This document shows positions 16,870 to 21,536 of a stretch of 21,815 nt of DNA, piece by piece. Position numbers and translations under genes: made by a program. The stretch is from positions 1 through 21,815 of IMG/VR virus record IMGVR_UViG_3300027413_000037; one strand, written 5' to 3'. The notes beneath the pieces were generated by a model. It had not been told where the DNA came from, searched no databases, and was given only the letters and a program-made list of their open reading frames with translations. The first letter of the stretch is position 1, and every line of letters starts with the position of its first letter. The stretch comes from a virus.

Positions 16870-16884
16870 AATAAATATACAGTT
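16870..16884 (-). promoter_or_regulatory. Candidate late promoter for the virion operon
   Basis: The minus strand reads AACTGTATATTTATT. It shares TGTATATTTA with the other late-promoter candidates, and its -7-like TATATTTA lies about 14 nt before the ATG at 16857. It follows the terminator-like T run of the candidate RNA at 16925, which suggests a fresh start for the virion operon. Confidence 0.42.
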
Positions 16885-16924
16885 ATAATATAGTAAAAAT
16901 AAATGATATAAAAAAGAGTAATAG

Positions 16925-17072
16925 AAAAAAACCCTCTTACTTAAAATCAAGCCTTCCTTGCGGTCAACTCTCAGGTAAGCTTGAGGGCTTTCTTATCAGC
17001 CTTTGCACTAGAGTATTCAAATCAAACCAGCTCTATCCTATGGCCGTCATCTTCATTACGCCAACTGACACT
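16925..17072 (-). ncRNA. Candidate structured non-coding RNA or attenuator leader
   Basis: On the minus strand, about 150 nt downstream of the TTTTTGTATATTAAG element form a chain of helices. P1 is UGGCGU/ACGGCCA with one bulged G. P2 is UAGAG/CUCUA. P3 is GGCU/AGCC. P4 is a stem of ten pairs with one A-A mismatch: UCAAGCUUACC (16974-16984) with GGAAGGCUUGA (16947-16957), capped by a UUG/CAA hairpin. It ends in GAGGG followed by seven U. P4 competes with CUUAC/GUAAG plus CCCU/AGGG, which would make the terminator stem. It has no ORF of note. It could be an independent small RNA or a switch before the virion operon. Folding was done by eye. Confidence 0.55.
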
Positions 17073-17087
17073 CTTAATATACAAAAA
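17073..17087 (-). promoter_or_regulatory. Candidate late promoter (TTTTTGTATATTAAG) with no gene directly after it
   Basis: Exact 15-base copy of the sequence at 10564-10578. It lies just after the terminator of the 17172-18726 operon and before the structured RNA region, as expected for the start of a separate non-coding transcript. Confidence 0.55.
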
Positions 17088-17092
17088 CTTTA

Positions 17093-17131
17093 TTAAAAAA
17101 CAAAGCCCCTAGTAGAAAAACTAGAGGCTTT
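17093..17131 (-). terminator. Intrinsic terminator of the co-chaperonin/secreted-protein operon
   Basis: The minus strand has GCCTCTAGT, a TTTTTCT loop, then ACTAGGGGC (nine pairs with one G-U), followed by TTTGTTTTTT. It is about 40 nt after the stop of the last gene. On the plus strand the wobble becomes an A-C mismatch and no U run follows, so it works for minus-strand transcription. Confidence 0.82.
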
Positions 17132-17132
17132 A

Positions 17133-17177
17133 GGCTAACTTGCCGTGAGGATTGGATGAGTGGGTAGCAAGTTAGCC
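17133..17177. repeat. Perfect 11-bp inverted repeat with 23-nt loop
   Basis: GGCTAACTTGC (17133-17143) is the exact reverse complement of GCAAGTTAGCC (17167-17177). The right arm includes the stop codon of the 67-aa gene. It lies directly before the terminator, so the transcript end carries two hairpins in tandem. There is no U run after it, so it is more likely an RNA-stability structure or a protein site than a terminator. Confidence 0.8.
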
Positions 17178-17375
17178 AAAAATATAATGATACCATAGCA
17201 TAAATATAATACCACATGCAGCAAATCCTGCATACCCTAATACCTTACCTTCAAAGTCTTCAACTTTTTTCTTTTCTACATTATCCCATATTGGCTTTAT
17301 AAGAGCATTAGCTAACACTCCTAAAAATATTATGGATATTAATGCTACTATGGTTATAAGAACTTTTACTATCAT
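17172..17375 (-). CDS. Small membrane protein, two TM segments (67 aa)
   Basis: The first membrane helix is at residues about 3-25 (VLITIVALISIIFLGVLANAL). A short charged loop (WDNVEKKKVEDFEGK) follows, then a second helix at about 46-63. There is no recognisable family. The charged loop between helices is probably cytoplasmic, with both ends outside, or the reverse. It is coupled to the co-chaperonin gene by an ATGA overlap. A role in infection of the membrane, superinfection exclusion or lysis control is possible but not shown. Confidence 0.66.
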   Translation of the reverse strand: MIVKVLITIVALISIIFLGVLANALIKPIWDNVEKKKVEDFEGKVLGYAGFAACGIIFMLWYHYIFG

Positions 17376-17674
17376 TTCCAGATCATTACTATATCATGTA
17401 CAGTTACCATCATTTTGATAGAACCGTCTAAATCCATAATCTCTGCATTGTGTAAAGCTCCTGTTTTGATATATACCTTATCTCCAACTTTTACATCTTC
17501 AACATCTGTACCTACTGCTGAAACATTTAGATGAGTCCACTCCTTCATCATTTCTTTCTCAGCATCTTTTTCCATGTTATCTGGAACGATAAGATCTAAT
17601 TCACCTTCTTTCTTCTCTTTCTTTTCAGGCTTATCAATTAATATTCGATTGCCTCTTAAAATAAATTCACTCAT
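17372..17674 (-). CDS. GroES-like co-chaperonin (Cpn10 fold)
   Basis: A 100-aa protein with the Cpn10 beta-barrel layout: an N-terminal strand LRGNRILIDKPE (6-17), a mobile loop region (18-46) and a barrel VSAVGTDVEDVKVGDKVYI (51-69), then DLDGSIKMMVTVHDIVMIW (81-99), matching the GroES order VVAVG, VKVGDxV, and the final DI-x-I. The mobile loop is highly charged and carries LDLIVPDN at 26-33, where the hydrophobic LIVP could replace the IVL tripeptide of GroES that docks on GroEL. Phages such as T4 (gp31) encode co-chaperonins to fold their capsid protein with host GroEL. This protein probably plays a similar part. It is distant from bacterial GroES. Confidence 0.78.
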   Translation of the reverse strand: MSEFILRGNRILIDKPEKKEKKEGELDLIVPDNMEKDAEKEMMKEWTHLNVSAVGTDVEDVKVGDKVYIKTGALHNAEIMDLDGSIKMMVTVHDIVMIWK

Positions 17675-17689
17675 AATCTGTTGGTTTTA

Positions 17690-17706
17690 AACAAATATAT
17701 AAATAA
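17690..17706 (-). promoter_or_regulatory. Candidate promoter upstream of the co-chaperonin gene
   Basis: The minus strand reads ATTTATATATTTGTTTA, containing TATATTTG (a -7-like box) about 18 nt before the ATG at 17674. It lies in the 34-nt gap after the 55-aa gene. Confidence 0.4.
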
Positions 17707-17708
17707 TT

Positions 17709-17876
17709 TTAAGAACCACAACCTACACAATCAATTCTTGTGTCCATTGGCTTGTTTCCATCTATCTTCATTTGTAAATTATGTATCTCATCTTTGATAT
17801 CCATATCTTCAAACATATCACCCGAAAGCTGTTCTTTTAAAAACTCAACTTTTGCCATCATCTCCTCTTTAGTCAT
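17709..17876 (-). CDS. Small acidic helical protein with C-terminal CVGCGS (55 aa)
   Basis: I prefer the ATG at 17874-17876, which overlaps the upstream stop as ATGACTAA, the same kind of 8-nt overlap seen at 20542. ATGs at 17900 and 17894 are alternatives that add up to eight residues. The body is a Glu/Met/Lys-rich helix (KEEMMAKVEFLKEQL, DIKDEIHNLQMKI). The C-terminal CVGCGS could bind a metal or form a disulphide. Function unknown. Confidence 0.55.
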   Translation of the reverse strand: MTKEEMMAKVEFLKEQLSGDMFEDMDIKDEIHNLQMKIDGNKPMDTRIDCVGCGS

Positions 17877-18726
17877 TGTATTTGATTCTTCCATCTTCAT
17901 CTATTATTAAACCTTTGTAAAATTGATTAACTTCTTGTCCCATTAAGTTATACTTTCTTGGGTCCGTAAATACATTGCGGTATGTATACACGGGACCATA
18001 TATATCTTCTTTTCCATCTATATCAATCTGAATTAACTTATAGTAGCTGTATCCAGGTAACATATCTTCATCAAAGTATCTATATGGTACTTCACTATTA
18101 CTAAACCCCGCTGCAGAGATCTCATCAAGTAACCCCCAGGTACTTCCATCTGATGATCTATATAAATCAAACTTCTGAGAGTTGTTTTCTGATGCTGTAG
18201 ACCATTCAACCATTGTTCCTTTATCTTGCAAGCTTGCAGAGAAGTCTAACATCTCTACTGGTAAAGGTTCTGGATCATATATAGAAAGAAACTCTACATG
18301 TGAATACTTACCATTAATATTACCTGATCCTGATGTGTTTAAAACAAACGCAAGAGCAATCGTTGTAGTGGGTAAAGTAACTCCATAAAACCCATTAAGA
18401 TTAGATATGTCATAGAAAAACCAACCATTGTCATAAAAATACAATCCAAAAACATCCCCAGCACGGACATCACTCTCTTGAACCCAGAGTAATTCAACAT
18501 TGGACCATGTGCTAAAATCATACATTGGGCTTTGGAATACATAGAACTCACCCGCCAAATAGTTTCCTGTAATATTAAAGCAAAGATCACCATCATGAGA
18601 ACCAGTGTTACCCCCAGGACTAAGCCACTCCCCAGTACCATTAAAACTATTAAAATCTTCATCAATTTGTGCATATGCTATAAGTATAGGGAATAATAAT
18701 AATAAAGTCAATAGAAAGTATCTCAT
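17869..18726 (-). CDS. Secreted Bacteroidota-type protein with T9SS-like C-terminal tail
   Basis: I start at the ATG at 18724-18726, because the longer frame begins with TTG. The protein (285 aa) opens with a signal peptide (MRYFLLTLLLLFPILIAYAQ). Residues about 20-150 form a beta-sandwich-like domain rich in Gly, Asn and Tyr. PLPVEMLDFSAS then MVEWSTASENNSQKF, YRSSDGSTW form the fibronectin-like module that precedes sorting tails in many Bacteroidota secreted proteins. The end YNLMGQEV..YKGLIIDEDGRIK resembles a type A type IX secretion sorting tail, though shortened. It suggests a protein exported to the surface of an infected Bacteroidota cell. Such cargo is unusual for a phage. Its job (surface masking, adhesion or exclusion) is inference. 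Confidence 0.72.
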   Translation of the reverse strand: MRYFLLTLLLLFPILIAYAQIDEDFNSFNGTGEWLSPGGNTGSHDGDLCFNITGNYLAGEFYVFQSPMYDFSTWSNVELLWVQESDVRAGDVFGLYFYDNGWFFYDISNLNGFYGVTLPTTTIALAFVLNTSGSGNINGKYSHVEFLSIYDPEPLPVEMLDFSASLQDKGTMVEWSTASENNSQKFDLYRSSDGSTWGLLDEISAAGFSNSEVPYRYFDEDMLPGYSYYKLIQIDIDGKEDIYGPVYTYRNVFTDPRKYNLMGQEVNQFYKGLIIDEDGRIKYND

Positions 18727-18805
18727 ACTATAAGATAACAATTACTGAGGACATTCCCAAGGGTAACGGTGGTAGAAATGCTTTGTGGTAGACATTGTGA
18801 TGGGT

Positions 18806-18819
18806 CCTTATAACAAAAA
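18806..18819 (-). promoter_or_regulatory. Candidate late promoter for the secreted-protein operon
   Basis: The minus strand reads TTTTTGTTATAAGG, like TTTTTGTTATATTATAG upstream of the lysis operon. It lies about 80 nt before the ATG at 18726, giving a longer leader than the other late candidates. Confidence 0.4.
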
Positions 18820-18844
18820 CCCCAGGCTACTTCTGAGTTGGTGG

Positions 18845-18900
18845 TACCCCCCATAAGGTCTGTGGGTTAAAAAAATTTCTTAGAAACAACATGGGGGGTA
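18845..18900. repeat. Perfect 10-bp inverted repeat TACCCCCCAT / ATGGGGGGTA
   Basis: The arms are 18845-18854 and 18891-18900, 36 nt apart, in a region otherwise AT-rich. The right arm ends 13 nt before the early promoter motif, and its run of six G is unusual for this genome. Candidate operator or switch site, or a hairpin. Confidence 0.7.
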
Positions 18901-18913
18901 TGTTTCTCTGCTG

Positions 18914-18930
18914 AAACAACTTTATACATA
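18914..18930 (+). promoter_or_regulatory. Early promoter motif copy 1 (AAACAACTTTATACATA)
   Basis: First of five copies of the consensus AAACAACTTTTTACATA, with one change (T for T-run base: TTTAT). It lies 33 nt before the ATG at 18964 and is followed, like the others, by a TTAAATAATTTAA-rich stretch. Confidence 0.75.
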
Positions 18931-18963
18931 GATTAAATAATTTAACATATAAATTTAAATCTT

Positions 18964-19131
18964 ATGAAAGTAATTAGTTTTATTTTGAGTACAGGGTTAT
19001 TTCTTGGTGCTCTAGCAATCGTGTGGTGTCTATGTTTATCATTAGTACCTGAAAAGAATATACCTATAATGTTAGGTATGATGGTAGCATGCTGTGTTAT
19101 TGGTAGACTCTTAGTTATAGATCCTGAGTAA
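18964..19131 (+). CDS. Small two-TM membrane protein, first early gene (55 aa)
   Basis: A short gene missed by length cut-offs: ATG at 18964, stop TAA at 19129-19131. Almost the whole protein is membrane: helix 1 at about 4-27 (ISFILSTGLFLGALAIVWCL), a short loop LVPEKN, and helix 2 at about 33-52, with a short acidic end (DPE). It has its own promoter motif upstream and terminator right after. The first early gene encoding a tiny membrane protein suggests host-membrane takeover or superinfection exclusion, but no family is known. Confidence 0.72.
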   Translation: MKVISFILSTGLFLGALAIVWCLCLSLVPEKNIPIMLGMMVACCVIGRLLVIDPE

Positions 19132-19137
19132 GATAAG

Positions 19138-19168
19138 TAGGAAGGTGTAAGAGCCTTCCTATTTATTT
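19138..19168 (+). terminator. Terminator 1 of the early arm
   Basis: TAGGAAGG (19138-19145) and CCTTCCTA (19154-19161) form an 8-bp stem, followed by TTTATTTA. It ends the 55-aa membrane gene and precedes the next promoter motif. Confidence 0.8.
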
Positions 19169-19173
19169 ACATT

Positions 19174-19203
19174 CACACCCATACTGAAACAACTTTTTAC
19201 ATA
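19174..19203 (+). promoter_or_regulatory. Early promoter copy 2, CACACCCA element plus AAACAACTTTTTACATA
   Basis: CACACCCA at 19174-19181, five bases, then AAACAACTTTTTACATA (19187-19203), 37 nt before the ATG at 19241. The C-rich octamer recurs at the same place in copies 3 and 4, so it may be part of the promoter. Confidence 0.82.
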
Positions 19204-19240
19204 ACCTAAACAATTATTTATTAATTAAATTTTATTTATT

Positions 19241-19639
19241 ATGGCAAAAATTGCTAAACAAAGAGTAATTACTCTAAACAAAGAGTATGGTTTCACTACA
19301 TTCCACAGATGGATGATAGTCAATGGTTGTTCACTAATGACAGAGAATGAAAGAGAAGTGTTTAAGAAACATTTCCCTAAATCAAACTTTGATCTTATTC
19401 CTGATCATAGGAATAAAGACTTAGTGCGCATCAAAGGCTTCTTTGATATCTGGGAGTTAAATGAGTATATGGATAGACAATCTTGTGCTAGTTTACATGT
19501 AAAAATGAACAGAGTACAAAAAGCATATCTTGAAGCTCAACTTAAGTGTAAGAAGTGGGATGATGTAAAAGCTGCTACATCAACATCTAAAAAAGCTTAT
19601 GCTGATGCAAAAAAAGCAGTAGATGATTTACCATTTTAA
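19241..19639 (+). CDS. Early phage protein with SSB-like acidic C-terminal tip (132 aa)
   Basis: No family recognised. The N-terminal 75 residues are mixed (RVITLNKEYGFTTFHRWMIV, SNFDLIPDHRNKDLVRI) and then a long basic helix (about 88-125: MNRVQKAYLEAQLKCKKW, KKAYADAKKAV) leads to the last five residues DDLPF. This matches the acidic, Phe-ended C-terminal tip of bacterial SSB proteins (DDDIPF or DDDLPF) that recruits repair and replication enzymes. No clear OB fold is seen. It may be a phage SSB-like or an SSB mimic. Preceded by early promoter copy 2 and followed by a hairpin. Confidence 0.72.
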   Translation: MAKIAKQRVITLNKEYGFTTFHRWMIVNGCSLMTENEREVFKKHFPKSNFDLIPDHRNKDLVRIKGFFDIWELNEYMDRQSCASLHVKMNRVQKAYLEAQLKCKKWDDVKAATSTSKKAYADAKKAVDDLPF

Positions 19640-19648
19640 TTATTAACC

Positions 19649-19682
19649 AAAGGGGATAGAAATGTCCCCTTTTAAATCTTTT
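19649..19682 (+). terminator. Hairpin after the 132-aa gene (weak terminator or attenuator)
   Basis: AAAGGGGA (19649-19656) pairs with TCCCCTTT (19665-19672), followed by TTTAAATCTTTT, a broken T run. The next gene starts 6-40 nt later without its own promoter motif, so read-through is likely needed. The sequence AAAGGGGATAGA is repeated in terminator 3. Confidence 0.65.
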
Positions 19683-19687
19683 ATGTT

Positions 19688-19921
19688 ATGGGAAGAAAAG
19701 TTCTAAATGAGTACAAAATTGTAAAGACATGGCATGGCTATAGCAGAAGACCTGACAAAGAAGCTTATGCTGTGGTTGCAACTTCACATCTAATAGCTGA
19801 ACCAGATGCTAAAGATGGTTATGTAAGTACAGAAGATCCAAATGATATGTATGTTATAGCTACTGGAATTAAAGAAGCTTGTATGTATGTATGGGAACAT
19901 TTTGAAGTGCCTTATGATTAG
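19688..19921 (+). CDS. Small early protein of unknown function (77 aa)
   Basis: ATG at 19688, ending before the hairpin at 19925. The protein starts with a basic part (MGRKVLNEYKIVKTWHGYSRRPDKEAY), then looks alpha/beta, with an acidic segment (EPDAKDGYVSTEDPNDMYVI) and a final helix (KEACMYVWEHFEV). No membrane helix or known motif. It has no promoter copy of its own and is probably transcribed from copy 2 by reading through the hairpin upstream. Confidence 0.66.
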   Translation: MGRKVLNEYKIVKTWHGYSRRPDKEAYAVVATSHLIAEPDAKDGYVSTEDPNDMYVIATGIKEACMYVWEHFEVPYD

Positions 19922-19924
19922 GGT

Positions 19925-19951
19925 AAAGGGGATAGAGATATCCCCTTTTTT
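19925..19951 (+). terminator. Terminator 3 of the early arm
   Basis: AAAGGGGATA (19925-19934) and TATCCCCTTT (19939-19948) are perfectly paired around a GAGA loop, followed by TTT. It is a strong short hairpin and nearly repeats the one at 19649. Confidence 0.85.
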
Positions 19952-19956
19952 ACACT

Positions 19957-19987
19957 CACACCCACAATAGAAACAACTTTTTGCATA
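19957..19987 (+). promoter_or_regulatory. Early promoter copy 3 (CACACCCA, AAACAACTTTTTGCATA)
   Basis: CACACCCA at 19957-19964, six bases, then AAACAACTTTTTGCATA (19971-19987), with one change from the consensus. It is 37 nt before the ATG at 20025, the same spacing as copy 2. Confidence 0.82.
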
Positions 19988-20024
19988 CTCTAAATAATTA
20001 TTAATTAATTAAAATTTAAAGCTT

Positions 20025-20549
20025 ATGCATTATTATGGTTATGAATGGGAAAAGCAGGTTAGTATACTTGCTTCCCGAATTACATTACATCTTCAAAAAG
20101 AAGTAGAGTTGCGCTTTTGTAACACAGCTGAAGTAAGACAACCTGGAGAAAAGGATTCAGAGTATGTCTATGGGTTCATTTTACCACAAAGATTTGACAT
20201 TGAAAAAAGTGTCCTAGCTGACATGGTTAAAGATCTAAAGTGTATTCATGTCAACAAAAGATATTGGCATTATGAAAATGCTTTTATAGCATGTAGAGAA
20301 CCTTGGGTATTACAAGAATGGTATGACATGCACTATCAGGGTACAATTGCTACTGAGTTTCTTGATAAACTTAGAGAGATGGCAAAAGATGCTGGACATG
20401 GATCTTGGAGATCTGCTTTGAACAAGTTTGACAGTACTCTTACAGAAGAAGAGTATGATGGTATACGAGATGAAGTAGAGCAAGATATGCTTGCTAAAGG
20501 CCATCTTGTAAAGTATCTAGTAGATGAAGAGGAGGTGTGCAATGAGTAA
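20025..20549 (+). CDS. Early protein of unknown function (174 aa)
   Basis: No family recognised. It starts MHYYGYEWEKQVSILASRI and is a soluble protein with a likely alpha/beta N-terminal half (to about 95, with the Trp/Tyr-rich NKRYWHYENAFIA) and a helical, acidic C-terminal half (SALNKFDSTLTEEEYDGIRD). No catalytic motif is seen. It shares an 8-nt ATGAGTAA overlap with the next gene, so the two are coupled. Antisense frames at 20310-20557 are shadows. Its early position suggests a host-takeover or replication role. Confidence 0.72.
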   Translation: MHYYGYEWEKQVSILASRITLHLQKEVELRFCNTAEVRQPGEKDSEYVYGFILPQRFDIEKSVLADMVKDLKCIHVNKRYWHYENAFIACREPWVLQEWYDMHYQGTIATEFLDKLREMAKDAGHGSWRSALNKFDSTLTEEEYDGIRDEVEQDMLAKGHLVKYLVDEEEVCNE

Positions 20550-20763
20550 ATTAACAATACAAGAGCAACTTGCTATAGTTAAACTTCAGAGTGTGTGGAA
20601 ATCTACAAATGCTATAGTCCTTAAATTGGATGCAATAACTCAAGAGGAAGCTGACATGAACTTGGCAGATTTTATAGAGTATGCTGACCAAGTTATGGAA
20701 GATGTAGAAAAGTCTATGAAAGAACATAGAAATCTTTGGGTAAAGGATCATCTATCTAAGTAG
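20542..20763 (+). CDS. Small helical early protein with a real Shine-Dalgarno start (73 aa)
   Basis: I choose the ATG at 20542 because AGGAGG lies at the usual distance (about 20529-20534), an exception in a genome where most starts lack a Shine-Dalgarno sequence. An ATG at 20524 in the same frame adds six residues but lies before that site. The stop of the previous gene overlaps as ATGAGTAA. The protein is mostly helical and charged (SKLTIQEQLAIVKLQ, EADMNLADFIEYADQVMED, EKSMKEHRNLW). No known family. Confidence 0.7.
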   Translation: MSKLTIQEQLAIVKLQSVWKSTNAIVLKLDAITQEEADMNLADFIEYADQVMEDVEKSMKEHRNLWVKDHLSK

Positions 20764-20769
20764 TAGGAT

Positions 20770-20794
20770 AAGGGGGTGTAATAACCCCCTTTTT
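20770..20794 (+). terminator. Terminator 4 of the early arm
   Basis: AAGGGGGT (20770-20777) pairs with ACCCCCTT (20784-20791) around GTAATA, followed by more T. It is just after the stop of the 73-aa gene and before promoter copy 4. Confidence 0.85.
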
Positions 20795-20799
20795 CCCAT

Positions 20800-20830
20800 C
20801 ACACCCAGCGTGTAAACAACTTTTTACATA
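20800..20830 (+). promoter_or_regulatory. Early promoter copy 4 (CACACCCA, AAACAACTTTTTACATA)
   Basis: CACACCCA at 20800-20807, six bases, then a perfect AAACAACTTTTTACATA (20814-20830), 43 nt before the ATG at 20874. Confidence 0.85.
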
Positions 20831-20873
20831 TCTTAAATAACTCAATTTAATTAATTATTTAAAACAATTTATT

Positions 20874-21386
20874 ATGAATGAATTTGAATTTATGAAAGAC
20901 CAACCAGTTGAATTTGTACAAGCATTCTACGAAGACAATGGCTATGTAGCTACTGCTAGACCAGATGATGGTAGTACTGAAATGTTAAGTAACTGTAAAT
21001 TTACAGCAAAATACTTTGCACCTGCTAAAGGATCAGGACTTACTGAAGGTAGTGAACCAAATTGGAAAACCACTGATGGTGGTAAGCAATACTGTATAGT
21101 TATGGGGTACTGCAAAGTTAAAGGGTTTCCAGAATTATCTGGTACACTACAGCAGTGTTTGCTTAACAAGAAATCATATGACACTGGGGAATTTGAACTA
21201 AATGTGCTATATTCTAGTATATCTAAGATTCCAATGCTTGATGCTAATGGTAACAAACACCCAGATTTCAATGATATCTATTTCACTGTGTTTGAAAACA
21301 AAGCTACCAATAATGATATGTCAGATTTAGCTGGTAACAAGTTTAAACTATGGTTGGAGAAAAAGAAGGCTGCTGCTGAAAAGTAA
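20874..21386 (+). CDS. Early paralogous protein A, unknown function (170 aa)
   Basis: I do not recognise this family. It starts MNEFEFMKDQPVEFVQAFYE and is soluble. It has a core with GGKQYCIVMGYCKVKGF (about 69-85) and a basic helix at the C-terminus (FKLWLEKKKAAAEK). The next gene is clearly related: VQAFYE, NC-F-A--F-P, GKQYC[IL]VMG and KVKG match in the same order. It has its own promoter copy and the strongest terminator of the arm. The high dose implied by two related copies suggests an abundant structural or nucleic-acid-binding early protein, which is inference. Confidence 0.72.
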   Translation: MNEFEFMKDQPVEFVQAFYEDNGYVATARPDDGSTEMLSNCKFTAKYFAPAKGSGLTEGSEPNWKTTDGGKQYCIVMGYCKVKGFPELSGTLQQCLLNKKSYDTGEFELNVLYSSISKIPMLDANGNKHPDFNDIYFTVFENKATNNDMSDLAGNKFKLWLEKKKAAAEK

Positions 21387-21392
21387 CAGTAC

Positions 21393-21425
21393 AATACCCT
21401 GCAGAAATGCGGGGTATTTTTTTAC
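21393..21425 (+). terminator. Terminator 5 of the early arm
   Basis: AATACCCTGCA (21393-21403) and TGCGGGGTATT (21408-21418) pair over eleven positions (one G-T) around a GAAA tetraloop, then a run of T. Very strong intrinsic terminator after paralogue A. Confidence 0.9.
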
Positions 21426-21448
21426 CTTCACAAAACAACAATTCTAGA

Positions 21449-21500
21449 TTCGGCTTTTTTCAAACAACACCCACTCCCTGTCTCGGCTTTTTCTAACAAC
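21449..21500 (+). repeat. Direct repeat TCGGCTTTTT..AACAAC upstream of paralogue B
   Basis: TTCGGCTTTTTTCAAACAAC (21449-21468) is repeated as CTCGGCTTTTTCTAACAAC (21482-21500), the second copy running into promoter copy 5. A third AACAAC (21434-21439) lies before them. Repeat of a promoter-flanking element. Confidence 0.72.
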
Positions 21501-21510
21501 TTTTTACATA
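21494..21510 (+). promoter_or_regulatory. Early promoter copy 5 (TAACAACTTTTTACATA)
   Basis: Last copy in the window. It lies 26 nt before the ATG at 21537. The C-rich octamer is replaced by ACACCCACTCCCTG farther upstream (21467-21480). Confidence 0.82.
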
Positions 21511-21536
21511 GTTTAATAATATTAAAATTTTTAATT

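Larger units (their letters stand above)
18742..18963. promoter_or_regulatory. Divergent early/late control region
   Basis: This 222-nt gap separates the minus-strand late arm from the plus-strand early arm. It holds a minus-strand TTTTTGTTATAAGG (18806-18819), a perfect 10-bp inverted repeat (18845-18900 span) and the first early-promoter motif (18914-18930). No ORF of note is visible. It is the natural place for a transcription switch, and an origin here cannot be excluded. Confidence 0.6.

Noticed and set aside
16858-16950. TTG-started N-terminal extension of the first virion-operon gene
   Set aside because: It would run through the terminator-like T run and candidate promoter, is hydrophobic Phe/Tyr-rich by AT bias, and an ATG in good context lies at 16857.
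16985-17003. CUGAUAAGAAA on the minus strand resembling a hammerhead ribozyme core
   Set aside because: The core needs a stem between CUGANGA and GAAA and two flanking stems with a cleavage site; no stem II exists here, so the match is by chance.
1-18726. Alternative genetic code (TAG or TGA read as amino acid), known in some crAss-like phages
   Set aside because: Late genes read through full length with TAA and TGA stops and normal domain ends; nothing needs recoding.
20310-20557. Two minus-strand frames over the 174-aa early gene
   Set aside because: Low-complexity Ser-rich or hydrophobic translations antisense to a gene with promoter and terminator on the plus strand.
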